From Chitinophaga silvatica (GTDB taxonomy: Bacteria; Bacteroidota; Bacteroidia; Chitinophagales; Chitinophagaceae), in assembly GCF_003419895.1 (NCBI RefSeq), contig NZ_QPMM01000006.1:186001-250000 (forward strand): 64,000 nucleotides of DNA. Direction: 5' to 3'. Below the pieces are notes generated by a model. The model saw only the letters and a list, made by a program, of their open reading frames with translations, was not told the DNA's origin and did not search any database. Below, one piece after another: positions 28,287-36,236 of this stretch. Both the position numbers and the translations under genes were made by a program. How positions within the stretch are numbered: the first letter of the stretch is position 1; each line of letters opens with the position of its first letter.

Positions 28287-29033
28287 ATGGCCAAAATTAA
28301 ACTCTCAGCAATCAGCACAACTGCTCCCAAGAAATTAGATAAAGATAAAGTTAGGGCTGCAACCCGGGAACTTCTACTTGAGCTGGATGAATTGCAAAAT
28401 TTGTTATATGCCCAACATAAGTACTCTGTATTACTGGTGATCCAGGGAATGGATGCCAGTGGAAAAGATGGGCTAATAAAAAATGTAACCGGAACCTTAA
28501 ACCCGCAGGGGGTAATGGTATCTTCTTTTAAAGCTCCCACACCGGAAGAAATGGACCATGACTTCCTGTGGAGAATCCATAAACATGCTCCCGCCAAAGG
28601 AATGATAGAGGTTTTTAATCGCTCTCATTATGAAGATATTCTGGTGCAACGTGTTCATAAATGGATTGATGATAAAACCGCAGTCAAAAGAATGAAAGCT
28701 ATCAATGCTTTCGAAAAATTACTGGCCGAACATAACAATACACAAATCATCAAGTGCTATCTGCATGTTTCGCATGAAGCACAACAACAACGATTGGTGG
28801 AACGAACTGAAGATCCACGTAAAATGTGGAAATATAATGAGAATGATCTGGCAGAATCTAAGCTCTGGCCTCAGTATATGGATGCTTATGAAGATGCGAT
28901 TAATAATTGTAACGATATCCCCTGGCTGATTGTACCTTCTGATCAGAACTGGTATAAAGAATACCTGGTTGCTCTAACGTTGAGGGATACACTTAAATCG
29001 CTTAATATGAAATATCCTCGATTGAAGAAGTAA
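28287..29033 (+). CDS. Polyphosphate kinase 2 family protein
   Basis: 248-residue PPK2 kinase that phosphorylates nucleotides with polyphosphate. Walker A GMDASGKDG at 54-62; the lid and substrate segment FKAPTPEEMDHDFLWR; and Walker B-like FNRSHYED near 110-117. One PPK2 domain, fitting the one-domain class that phosphorylates nucleoside mono- or diphosphates (the exact class needs a tree). It sits divergent from the exporter and 59 bp ahead of mscL, which has its own -7 box. Confidence 0.9.
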   Translation: MAKIKLSAISTTAPKKLDKDKVRAATRELLLELDELQNLLYAQHKYSVLLVIQGMDASGKDGLIKNVTGTLNPQGVMVSSFKAPTPEEMDHDFLWRIHKHAPAKGMIEVFNRSHYEDILVQRVHKWIDDKTAVKRMKAINAFEKLLAEHNNTQIIKCYLHVSHEAQQQRLVERTEDPRKMWKYNENDLAESKLWPQYMDAYEDAINNCNDIPWLIVPSDQNWYKEYLVALTLRDTLKSLNMKYPRLKK

Positions 29034-29052
29034 AAATATTTTACTATTTGTT

Positions 29053-29060
29053 TAGCTTTG
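29053..29060 (+). promoter_or_regulatory. -7 box of mscL
   Basis: TAGCTTTG fits TAnnTTTG, 32 bp before the mscL ATG; no clear -33. Confidence 0.5.
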
Positions 29061-29092
29061 TCATTCATTTTTATCAATAAAAACCTTGCATT

Positions 29093-29509
29093 ATGTCGTT
29101 CATCAAAGAATTTAAAGAATTTGCCATGAAGGGCAATGTAATGGATCTTGCTGTGGCTGTGATTATTGGAGGGGCGTTTGGAAAGATTGTTACATCGCTG
29201 GTAGACAATATTCTCATGCCAGTAATTGGCCTGTTCACCCGAGGCAAAAACTTTAATGATTATTTTATCCAGCTCGATGATAGTAAAGGTGTTATGCACA
29301 CTCTTACAGAAGCAAAGGATAAAGGTGTTGCTGTATTTGCATACGGAGCATTTTTACAAAGTGTTATCGACTTTTTAATTATTGCTTTTTGTATTTTCTT
29401 AATTGTAAAGTTTATGAATAAACTGACCAACAGAAAAGCAGAAGCTCCGGCATTAACTACATCTGAAAAATTACTGACAGAAATCAGAGATGAGTTGAAA
29501 AAACCATAG
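29093..29509 (+). CDS. mscL: Large-conductance mechanosensitive channel
   Basis: 138-residue pentameric channel that opens under membrane tension on hypo-osmotic shock. Family landmarks: amphipathic N-terminal helix FIKEFKEFAMKGN, pore helix MDLAVAVIIGGAFGKIVTSLV, a periplasmic loop, second helix ... VIDFLIIAFCIFLIVKFMN, and the C-terminal SEKLLTEIRDEL helix. A hairpin without a good T run follows. Confidence 0.96.
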   Translation: MSFIKEFKEFAMKGNVMDLAVAVIIGGAFGKIVTSLVDNILMPVIGLFTRGKNFNDYFIQLDDSKGVMHTLTEAKDKGVAVFAYGAFLQSVIDFLIIAFCIFLIVKFMNKLTNRKAEAPALTTSEKLLTEIRDELKKP

Positions 29510-29541
29510 TTTTTTATTTATAATATTTCATCCCTCCCCAA

Positions 29542-29571
29542 ACCGCCAGGTAACTATCAACCTCCTGGCGG
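29542..29571 (+). terminator. Hairpin after mscL, weak terminator
   Basis: ACCGCCAGG and CCTGGCGGT pair across 12 nt, but no T run follows, so termination is uncertain. Confidence 0.4.
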
Positions 29572-29605
29572 TAGAGTCATTTATACTTATATTAAACACA
29601 GATCA

Positions 29606-30550
29606 ATGAAGAAATTTGGTTTATCCATTACCTGCATGCTACTTGGAGTATTATCGTTGCAGGCCCAAAATGATTGGACTAAGAAATCCAGAGAAGAAGT
29701 TGCCGGAAAAATTAAAAAAGATGCCTCCGACACCTCCACCAGAGTTTGGAGAAAAGGAATGAACTTCAATGTAAATGTTAACCAGGGAAGCCTTACCAAC
29801 TGGGCTGCCGGCGGTGATAAATTTACCTTTTCACTCGGTTCCAATGTTTATGGTTGGGCATTTTATAAAAGAGGAAGAAGATCCTGGGATAATGTGGCTG
29901 ATCTGGCATTTGGCTATATCAACACCACAAGTCTGGGCGGCCGGAAAAGCGACGACCGTATCGATCTGACAACTAAATACGGTTATGACATAGGAAGAAA
30001 ATGGTATGTAAGCGGATTAGTGAATCTACGTACCCAATTTGCCAACGGATATCAATATCCTAACGACACTACAAGATTATTATCGTCTCAATTCTTTGCT
30101 CCTGCATATGTGCTGGTATCGCCGGGTTTTGATTATAAGCCTGATAACTCTTTCTCCCTGTTCCTCTCTCCTGTTACCTCCCGTTTTGTATTCGTGATGA
30201 ACGATTATTTATCCAAACAAGGAGCATACGGAGTTGATACTGGAAAGCATTTCAGATACGAGATAGGCGCTTATTTATCGGCAAACTTTAAGAAAACCTT
30301 TGCGAAAAATATGACTTATAAAGGCCGTCTCGATCTGTTCTCGGATTATCGGCATAATCCGCAGAACGTAGATGTATTCTTCACAAATGCTTTGGAATTA
30401 AAAGTTAACAAATGGATTTCAGCTTTGCTGACCCTAGATATGATATATGATGATGATGTAAAAGTGTTTGAAAATAAGAAAACTGGGGTGATGGGCCCTC
30501 GATTACAGGTCAAACAGGTGATTGGGGTTGGGTTTGCCGCAAAACTGTGA
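29606..30550 (+). CDS. DUF3078 outer-membrane beta-barrel protein
   Basis: 314-residue secreted protein with signal peptide MKKFGLSITCMLLGVLSLQAQ. The body is a series of aromatic-bounded beta strands with the DUF3078 core (NVNQGSLTNWAAGGDKFTFS, then RSWDNVADLAFGYI, then DDRIDLTTKYGYDIG). It is predicted to be an outer-membrane barrel. Function unknown in the family. It stands alone, followed by a palindromic repeat. Confidence 0.85.
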   Translation: MKKFGLSITCMLLGVLSLQAQNDWTKKSREEVAGKIKKDASDTSTRVWRKGMNFNVNVNQGSLTNWAAGGDKFTFSLGSNVYGWAFYKRGRRSWDNVADLAFGYINTTSLGGRKSDDRIDLTTKYGYDIGRKWYVSGLVNLRTQFANGYQYPNDTTRLLSSQFFAPAYVLVSPGFDYKPDNSFSLFLSPVTSRFVFVMNDYLSKQGAYGVDTGKHFRYEIGAYLSANFKKTFAKNMTYKGRLDLFSDYRHNPQNVDVFFTNALELKVNKWISALLTLDMIYDDDVKVFENKKTGVMGPRLQVKQVIGVGFAAKL

Positions 30551-30570
30551 TTCGCTGGATTTTTGTTATC

Positions 30571-30659
30571 TTGCTAGCAAAGTTGCTAAGGAAGAAAGGA
30601 AATATGAGTTTTAAATTATCTCTTTTGCCACTTAGCCTCCTTAGCTTCTTTGCGAGCAA
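30571..30659. repeat. Imperfect palindromic REP-like element (copy 1)
   Basis: The arms 30571-30594 (TTGCTAGCAAAGTTGCTAAG...) and 30636-30659 match in 20 of 24 positions as inverted repeats, with a partly self-complementary middle. The right arm read backwards begins TTGCTCGCAAAGA, the same sequence that starts the larger element at 34602. It lies between the DUF3078 gene and scpA. Confidence 0.7.
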
Positions 30660-30684
30660 TACTATCACATTTTAAATTCATTAC

Positions 30685-31479
30685 GTGAACGAGCAAGCAC
30701 CTGTTTATAAAATTAAGCTACCGCAATTTGAAGGTCCTTTTGACCTGTTGCTGTTCTTTATTGAGCGTGATGAACTTGATATTTATAATATCCCAATCAA
30801 TAGTCTGACACAGGATTTCCTGGACTATATACATCATATAGAATCTCTCAATATTGAATTGGCCAGCGAGTTTATATTGTTTGTGTCAACCCTCATGCGA
30901 ATCAAGGCTAAAATGCTGTTGCCCCGTAAAGAACTGGATGAGCAAGGCAATGAAATAGATCCACGCATGGAGTTGATCGACAAAATCCTGGAATATAAGC
31001 GCTACAAAATTGCGGCAGCGGAATTAGCCGAAATGGAAGCTGAGCGCATGCTTCAGGTGAAACGTGGGAATATTGCCAAAGAACTGGCAGAAATTGGTGA
31101 AATAACCAGCGAAGGAACTGAAGTTCAGACACTTACCCTCTTTAAGCTCACGAAAACCTTTGAAAAGGTTATTCAACGCATGAAAGAGCGGGATAATAAA
31201 CCTCAGCACGTGGTGTATAAATACGATTACACCATGGAGGGCTCAAGAATGTACATGGAAGAATTAGCAAGAGCAGAAAGAACACTTTCTTTCGAAAAAA
31301 TATTCGACCATTGTAAAGACAGAGTACACGCCATATTCCTCTTCTTAAGTATGCTAGAACTGGTACAGATGAAGCATATGGGGATTATGGTGGGAGAAGG
31401 TAGAAACAATTTTATCATTGAATACATAGATCCTTCCGACAGAGAGGAAGAACCTGCAGGAGTTGTAATAGATGGCTGA
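30685..31479 (+). CDS. scpA: Segregation and condensation protein A
   Basis: Kleisin subunit bridging the SMC dimer heads in chromosome condensation, 264 residues from GTG 30685. Hallmarks: YKIKLPQFEGPFDLLLFFIE at the N-terminus, DIYNIPINSLTQDFLDYI, FVSTLMRIKAKMLLP, and the C-terminal winged helix (FLFLSMLELVQMKHM). scpB and smc are not adjacent. The stop TGA overlaps the ATG of the next gene, an AraC regulator, by 8 nt: an unusual operon mate. Confidence 0.95.
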   Translation: MNEQAPVYKIKLPQFEGPFDLLLFFIERDELDIYNIPINSLTQDFLDYIHHIESLNIELASEFILFVSTLMRIKAKMLLPRKELDEQGNEIDPRMELIDKILEYKRYKIAAAELAEMEAERMLQVKRGNIAKELAEIGEITSEGTEVQTLTLFKLTKTFEKVIQRMKERDNKPQHVVYKYDYTMEGSRMYMEELARAERTLSFEKIFDHCKDRVHAIFLFLSMLELVQMKHMGIMVGEGRNNFIIEYIDPSDREEEPAGVVIDG

Positions 31480-32383
31480 GAAACGTGGAAATATAGAGAT
31501 AGTAACCTTACCTGAGTATGCTCAGGCAGATCCTGGATTTGTAGTATCCGGACTGTGTGAATTAGGGAATAGCTTCTTCGATCAGATCGGAGTGCCGCAT
31601 CGACACGATTTTTACACCATTTACTGGATAAAGAAGGGTAAACTTCTCCAGACTATCGACACTGTTACCTATGAAGTAAAGAAGAATACTTTATTCTTTA
31701 TTGCTCCCGGCCAGGTTCATAATTTACAAGCAAGTGAGAAGATAGATGGATATATGATTGCCTTCAGGGATGCATTCATGTGTTTGAAAGATCAGGTGCA
31801 GGTTTCAGGGATCAATTCAGGTCTTTTCTTCAATAACCAGTTCAGCAGTATTATTCATCTGAATGATGAACAGGAAAAAGATATTGAAGCAATTGTAAGA
31901 TTAATGATGAAGGAACTTACTACCCGTGAACCTGAATATGAAACAGCGTTACATGGATTATTAAGATACTTCCTTGTGTTAGCTTCCCGCATTAAGGGCG
32001 AAAACGTGGCTATAACCGCAGATCAGCATGCTGCTCATAATAGTTCGGTTTTCCTCAAATTTAAAAACCTCATAGAGGAGAAATATACGACCCTGAAAAC
32101 AGTGTCTGAATATGCCGAATTATTGCATATTAAGCCTGTTTTACTCAATGAAATCAGTAAACAATTGTCTGGTATTACAGCGGGTGAACACATCCGTAAC
32201 CGGGTTATTTTAGAAGCTCAGCGCTATCTTTATAATACCGACCTCACTGCTAAGGAAATTGCCTATAAACTAGGGTTTGATGACCCCCATTACTTTAGCC
32301 GCTTCTTTAAAAAATATACTAATCAGAGCCCTTCCGAATTTAAGGATGCTTCCCGCTCATCCGTAAGCCCATTTTCTTCCTGA
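31472..32383 (+). CDS. AraC-family transcriptional regulator (cupin sensor)
   Basis: 303 residues. An N-terminal cupin-like sensor (VPHRHDFYTIYWIKKGKLLQ, FIAPGQVH) and a C-terminal AraC domain with two helix-turn-helix units (SEYAELLHIKPVLLNEISKQ and AKEIAYKLGFDDPHYFSRFF). ATG 31472 lies inside the end of scpA (8-nt overlap), so it is probably translated from the scpA mRNA. Directly downstream is the pirin/YceI/nitroreductase/OsmC/pirin cluster, whose two pirin promoters share a direct-repeat operator. This regulator is the best local candidate to bind it (inference). Confidence 0.9.
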   Translation: MAEKRGNIEIVTLPEYAQADPGFVVSGLCELGNSFFDQIGVPHRHDFYTIYWIKKGKLLQTIDTVTYEVKKNTLFFIAPGQVHNLQASEKIDGYMIAFRDAFMCLKDQVQVSGINSGLFFNNQFSSIIHLNDEQEKDIEAIVRLMMKELTTREPEYETALHGLLRYFLVLASRIKGENVAITADQHAAHNSSVFLKFKNLIEEKYTTLKTVSEYAELLHIKPVLLNEISKQLSGITAGEHIRNRVILEAQRYLYNTDLTAKEIAYKLGFDDPHYFSRFFKKYTNQSPSEFKDASRSSVSPFSS

Positions 32384-32403
32384 ATTACCGTTTTTTGAAA
32401 AAA

Positions 32404-32460
32404 GTCCATCACTCGCGGTGTTTTATCCATTCCTAAACGATGTTGTAACACGTAATTTTG
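32404..32460 (+). promoter_or_regulatory. Pirin-1 promoter with two-half-site operator
   Basis: Half-sites GTCCATC (32404-32410) and TCCATTCCT (32426-32434, then AACG) repeat with a 21-bp period, followed by the -7 box TAATTTTG (32453-32460). The same arrangement, ungapped, precedes the second pirin gene at 35344-35400. No -33 TTTG, as expected for activator-dependent transcription. Confidence 0.7.
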
Positions 32461-32484
32461 TGTTATCAAGTTACAGGAGTGATT

Positions 32485-33354
32485 ATGAAAACACAAAAAA
32501 ATGTAAATCAAATCGTTATAGCTGCCGCACCACATATGGTGGGAGATGGATTCAGGGTACAAAGCACCTTACCCGGTGGTACCCGATCTGAAAATAACAG
32601 GATCAGTCCGTTTATCATGCTGGATTATTCCGCACCTAATTATATACCTCCGGCTCCTCAACCTAAGGGAGTAGGTGAACATCCTCACAAGGGATTTGAA
32701 ACAGTAACTATCGTTTATCAGGGCGAATTAGAGCATAGAGATTCTACTGGTAGCCATGGTAAATTATTCCCTGGAGATGTTCAGTGGATGACTGCAGGTG
32801 CTGGAATTTTACACGAAGAGAAATTCAGTGAAGACTTTACGAAACTTGGCGGTAAAGCAGAATTTGCACAGTTGTGGGTAAATCTGCCGAAGGCTAATAA
32901 AAACACACCTCCCGCTTATCAAAACCTTACTAAAGCCGATATACCGGTTGTAAGTGCAGGTAATGGAAGCAGTGTTAGAGTAATAGCAGGTAATTACAAC
33001 GATGTAAAAGGAGCTGCAAGTACCTTTTCTCCGGTGAACGTATGGGATGTTCATATCAAAGCCGGTGATGAACTGAGCTTTTCAATTCCGGCAAATTTCA
33101 ATACTGCAACAGTAGTAATGCAAGGTGCAGTTAAGATAAACGGCGCCGAAGTGAAAGCAGTACAAACCGCATTGTTTGATCAATCCGGAACTGAAATATC
33201 TATCGTTGCTACACAGGATACCAACCTGTTGTTATTAAGCGGTGAACCAATCAACGAGCCGATTTTCGCATATGGTCCGTTTGTCATGAATACTGAAGAA
33301 GAAATCATTACAGCAATTAACGACTATAATGCCGGAAAATGGGGCAGTTTATAA
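32485..33354 (+). CDS. Pirin-family protein 1
   Basis: Bicupin metalloprotein, 289 residues. ATG 32485 is preceded by a rare AGGAG-like ribosome site at 32475. The metal ligands of the N-terminal cupin are complete: His66, His68 (GEHPHKGFETV), His110 and Glu112 (AGAGILHEE). Pirins include quercetin dioxygenases and redox-responsive regulators; substrate unknown here. First gene of a cluster running to 36140 that also encodes YceI, nitroreductase, OsmC and another pirin. The YceI gene begins 38 bp downstream. Confidence 0.92.
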   Translation: MKTQKNVNQIVIAAAPHMVGDGFRVQSTLPGGTRSENNRISPFIMLDYSAPNYIPPAPQPKGVGEHPHKGFETVTIVYQGELEHRDSTGSHGKLFPGDVQWMTAGAGILHEEKFSEDFTKLGGKAEFAQLWVNLPKANKNTPPAYQNLTKADIPVVSAGNGSSVRVIAGNYNDVKGAASTFSPVNVWDVHIKAGDELSFSIPANFNTATVVMQGAVKINGAEVKAVQTALFDQSGTEISIVATQDTNLLLLSGEPINEPIFAYGPFVMNTEEEIITAINDYNAGKWGSL

Positions 33355-33392
33355 ATCAATATTTATTAAAATTTTAAAACACTATAATTATT

Positions 33393-33917
33393 ATGGCTAC
33401 CTGGAAAATTGACCCTTCACACAGTGATGTACAATTTAAAGTAAAACACCTGATGATCACTACAGTTACCGGACAGTTCGCAAAATTTGATGCGACCATG
33501 CAAACCGCAGATAGTGATTTCAGTACTGCAAATATTTCTTTTGAGGCAGATATCGATAGCATTTCTACTCAAAATACCCAACGTGATCAGCACCTTCAGG
33601 CTGCCGATTTCTTTGAAGCTGATAAGTTTCCGAAATTATCTTTCGTTTCAAAAGAAGTGAAAAAGATTGATGACGAAAATTATAAACTGGTAGGAGACTT
33701 AACCATTAAAGGAAATACCAAACCAGTAGAACTGAATGTAGAATTCGGTGGTGAAGTGGTTGATCCATATGGCCAGACAAAAGCCGGATTTGAGCTTAGT
33801 GGTAAAATTAATCGTAAAGACTTTGGACTTACTTTTAATGCAACTACTGAAACCGGTGGAATTCTGTTGAGTGATGAAGTACGTTTATTGGCTAGCGTGC
33901 AAATGGTTAAACAATAA
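33393..33917 (+). CDS. YceI-family protein
   Basis: 174-residue lipocalin-like protein of the YceI family, which binds isoprenoid-like lipids. The fold markers are present (WKIDPSHSDVQFKVKHLMI at the start, GDLTIKGNTKPVELNVEF, GFELSGKINRKDFGL). There is no signal peptide, so unlike E. coli YceI this copy should be cytoplasmic. Located 38 bp after pirin-1 and 50 bp before the nitroreductase gene, likely co-transcribed. Confidence 0.92.
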   Translation: MATWKIDPSHSDVQFKVKHLMITTVTGQFAKFDATMQTADSDFSTANISFEADIDSISTQNTQRDQHLQAADFFEADKFPKLSFVSKEVKKIDDENYKLVGDLTIKGNTKPVELNVEFGGEVVDPYGQTKAGFELSGKINRKDFGLTFNATTETGGILLSDEVRLLASVQMVKQ

Positions 33918-33926
33918 AATAATTAA

Positions 33927-33954
33927 TAAGGAATGGTGTTTTCATCATTCCTTA
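33927..33954 (+). terminator. Hairpin between YceI and nitroreductase genes
   Basis: TAAGGAATG and CATTCCTTA pair across 10 nt without a following T run; more likely an mRNA processing or weak termination site than a full terminator. Confidence 0.35.
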
Positions 33955-33967
33955 AAATATTTAGGAT

Positions 33968-34597
33968 ATGGATATTTTAGAGAAGTTGGAATGGCGTTAT
34001 GCCGTGAAAAAGTTTGATCCAACTAAGAAATTGAATAAAGAGCAGTTAGAGAAATTATTGGCAGCAACCAGATTGTCGGCTTCTTCTTTCGGATTACAGC
34101 CCTATAAGATTATAGTTGTAGAAAATCCTGCTGTCAGAGAACGTTTGAAAACTGTGTCCAATAATCAGAGTCAGATTACCGATGCATCTCACTTAGTAGT
34201 GTTTGCAAGACATGCAGACCTCGGAGAAAAGCATGTAGATGCATATATCAATAACATTGCAGATACCAGAAGTATAGCCAAAGAAAATCTTGCAGGATTT
34301 TCAGACGCAATGAAAGGAACTGTTAATAAATTAGGCGAGGCTGGAACAGCTATCTGGACATCCAAGCAGGCATATCTGGCACTTGGAACGTTATTGACAG
34401 CAGCAGCCATTGAAGGAATCGACGCTTGTCCGATGGAAGGATTTAATGCAGCAGAATACGATGATATTTTAGAATTGAAAGAAAGAAGCTTATCGGCAGT
34501 GGTTATTGCGGCAGTAGGGTTCAGAGCAGAAGAAGATATGATGCAGCATGCTAAGAAAGTGCGTAAACCTTTGAATGATTTAGTAGAAATCATTTAA
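33968..34597 (+). CDS. NAD(P)H-dependent nitroreductase-family oxidoreductase
   Basis: 209-residue FMN enzyme of the nitroreductase (NfsB-like) family reducing nitro groups, quinones or other electrophiles with NAD(P)H. Seen: the FMN-binding RYAVKKFDPTKKL near 10-22, the ASSFGLQPYKIIVV segment, the long helix TSKQAYLALGTLLTAAAIEGID, and CPMEGF. Catalysis inferred from family. Placed between YceI and OsmC in the stress-type cluster; the stop is 8 bp from a large palindromic element. Confidence 0.9.
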   Translation: MDILEKLEWRYAVKKFDPTKKLNKEQLEKLLAATRLSASSFGLQPYKIIVVENPAVRERLKTVSNNQSQITDASHLVVFARHADLGEKHVDAYINNIADTRSIAKENLAGFSDAMKGTVNKLGEAGTAIWTSKQAYLALGTLLTAAAIEGIDACPMEGFNAAEYDDILELKERSLSAVVIAAVGFRAEEDMMQHAKKVRKPLNDLVEII

Positions 34598-34604
34598 GGG
34601 GTTG

Positions 34605-34799
34605 CTCGCAAAGACGCAAAGAAGCAAAGACGCAAAGGGATTTTTTTGAGAAGCATAAGGATTGATACAATTTTTAAGGGATCTGAAGAATTTTTGTTAT
34701 AAATAATAACCCTTCAAAATCTCTTAATAATAACTACTTCAATCCTTATGCTTCTTAAAAAAATCCCTTTGCGTCTTTGCTTCTTTGCGCCTTTGCGAG
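34605..34799. repeat. 195-bp near-complete palindrome with internal GCAAAG repeats (REP/MITE-like, copy 2)
   Basis: Outer arms of about 61 bp (34605-34665 and 34739-34799) are almost perfect inverted repeats. The left arm consists of the short-period repeat CGCAAAGACGCAAAGAAG. The interior (34673-34730) also pairs imperfectly, so the whole unit can fold as one long hairpin with a small AT-rich centre. No reading frame. It shares TTGCTCGCAAAGA with the smaller palindrome at 30571-30659. It may also stop or process the nitroreductase transcript. Confidence 0.85.
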
Positions 34800-34867
34800 A
34801 AAATTCCTTTTTTTTTGTAATTTGGGCCTCCGCACTGCATTTTTCTAACGAAAAAAATAAATAAAAC

Positions 34868-35278
34868 ATGAAAAGATTCGCATCTGCAAACTGGCAAGGT
34901 ACCGGAAAAGAAGGAAAAGGTACTTTAACCACTCAGTCGACTATATTAGATAAAACTCAGTATTCTTTTTCAAGCCGTTTTGAAGAAGGTGCCGGTACTA
35001 ACCCTGAAGAGTTAATTGCTGCTGCACACGCTGGTTGCTTCACCATGAAACTGAGCTTTATCATTTCAGGTGCTGGTTTAACTCCGGGAAACATCGATAC
35101 TAAATGCACTATTACTCTCGATAATGGTACTATTACTACCAGCCACCTCGAAGTAAAAGCAAGTGTACCTGGTTTGGATGCTGCTAAATTTGCTGAATTC
35201 GTAAAAGATGCTGAAGCAAACTGCCCGGTTAGCAAATTGCTGAATGCAACTATTACCAGTGAAGCTGTTTTGGTATAA
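34868..35278 (+). CDS. OsmC-family peroxiredoxin-like protein
   Basis: 136-residue OsmC/Ohr-family thiol peroxidase that reduces organic hydroperoxides. The two redox cysteines are in place: Cys57 (AAHAGCFTM) and Cys119 ([10 protein letters not shown]). The opening ([19 protein letters not shown]) is that of the OsmC subgroup. It lies between the palindromic element and the second pirin gene and is closed by a strong terminator. Confidence 0.93.
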   Translation: MKRFASANWQGTGKEGKGTLTTQSTILDKTQYSFSSRFEEGAGTNPEELIAAAHAGCFTMKLSFIISGAGLTPGNIDTKCTITLDNGTITTSHLEVKASVPGLDAAKFAEFVKDAEANCPVSKLLNATITSEAVLV

Positions 35279-35301
35279 ATTACTTACCATAAAGGTTATG
35301 A

Positions 35302-35334
35302 ATAGGTCGACCAACTGGTTGACCTATTTTTTTG
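35302..35334 (+). terminator. Terminator of OsmC gene
   Basis: ATAGGTCGACC and GGTTGACCTAT (one mismatch) around a 4-nt loop, followed by TTTTTTT. Confidence 0.88.
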
Positions 35335-35343
35335 CCAATATTT

Positions 35344-35400
35344 GTCCATCCTTTTCAACAGTTGGTCCATTCCTTAACGGGGTCAAATAATCGATCTTTG
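35344..35400 (+). promoter_or_regulatory. Pirin-2 promoter with two-half-site operator
   Basis: GTCCATC (35344-35350) and TCCATTCCT (35366-35374, then AACG), 21-bp period, then a -7-like GATCTTTG (35393-35400). Half-site order, spacing and distance to the -7 box equal those of the pirin-1 promoter at 32404-32460. Confidence 0.7.
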
Positions 35401-35426
35401 TATTGTTAAAAAAAAGGAAGTGAGTT

Positions 35427-36140
35427 ATGAAAAAAATTATTCATCGCGCCGATACCAGAGGATTTGCTAACCATGGTTGGTTAAAGAGTCATCATACTTT
35501 TAGCTTTGCAAATTATTATGATCCTAATCGCATTCATTTTGGTGCATTAAGAGTATTTAACGACGATTCAGTGAAAGGAGGAATGGGCTTTGGTGCACAT
35601 CCCCATGATAATATGGAAATTGTATCTATTGTGCTGGATGGTGCATTGGAACATAGAGATAATACCGGCAAGCAGGAGATAATTAAAAAGAACGATGTTC
35701 AGTTGATGAGTGCAGGAACCGGAGTGATACACTCGGAGTTTAATGCATCAAAAACAGAAGACGTTAACTTTTTGCAGATCTGGGTTATTCCGAATGAACG
35801 GAATGTGACACCACGATATGCACAGAAAACATTTGATCCGGCTACTCGTGAAAATTCTTTGCAGGTAATTATTTCTCCCGACCGTAGTGAAGATAATTTA
35901 TGGTTACATCAGGATGCCTGGTTTTCTTTAGGAAAATTTGATGCAGGAAAAACTTTAGATATAACGCAAAAGGCGGCTGGCATTGGATCTTATCTGTTTG
36001 TATTGAATGGGGAATTGGAAGTAGCAGGAGAAACTTTAGGAACCCGTGATGCAATAGGATTATCAGATTATGATGTTGAAACAATTAAAGTAAACAAATC
36101 GGCAGAGTTTTTGTTAATAGATGTTCCAATGTTACAATAG
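35427..36140 (+). CDS. Pirin-family protein 2 (YhaK/quercetinase type)
   Basis: 237-residue bicupin protein. The N-terminal cupin has all four metal ligands: His58, His60 (GAHPHDNMEIV), His102 and Glu104 (GTGVIHSEFN). The start MKKIIHRADTRGFANHGWLK is typical of the YhaK-type branch, distinct from pirin-1. Relatives oxidise quercetin in vitro. It has its own promoter carrying the shared operator, and its own terminator. Confidence 0.92.
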   Translation: MKKIIHRADTRGFANHGWLKSHHTFSFANYYDPNRIHFGALRVFNDDSVKGGMGFGAHPHDNMEIVSIVLDGALEHRDNTGKQEIIKKNDVQLMSAGTGVIHSEFNASKTEDVNFLQIWVIPNERNVTPRYAQKTFDPATRENSLQVIISPDRSEDNLWLHQDAWFSLGKFDAGKTLDITQKAAGIGSYLFVLNGELEVAGETLGTRDAIGLSDYDVETIKVNKSAEFLLIDVPMLQ

Positions 36141-36172
36141 TTCTTATTGGAATTTCTTACTAACCCATTATA

Positions 36173-36208
36173 TAAAAGATCAGCTGAAAGGCTGATCTTT
36201 TTTTTATA
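36173..36208 (+). terminator. Terminator of pirin-2 gene
   Basis: AAAGATCAGC and GCTGATCTTT around a short loop, followed by a run of T. Confidence 0.88.
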
Positions 36209-36236
36209 CTTTTATTTGCCACTATAGCGTATATAC

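Noticed and set aside
34605..34799. CRISPR array suggested by short regular repeats
   Set aside because: Repeats are only about 10 bp, contiguous and without spacers, and belong to the arms of a palindrome.
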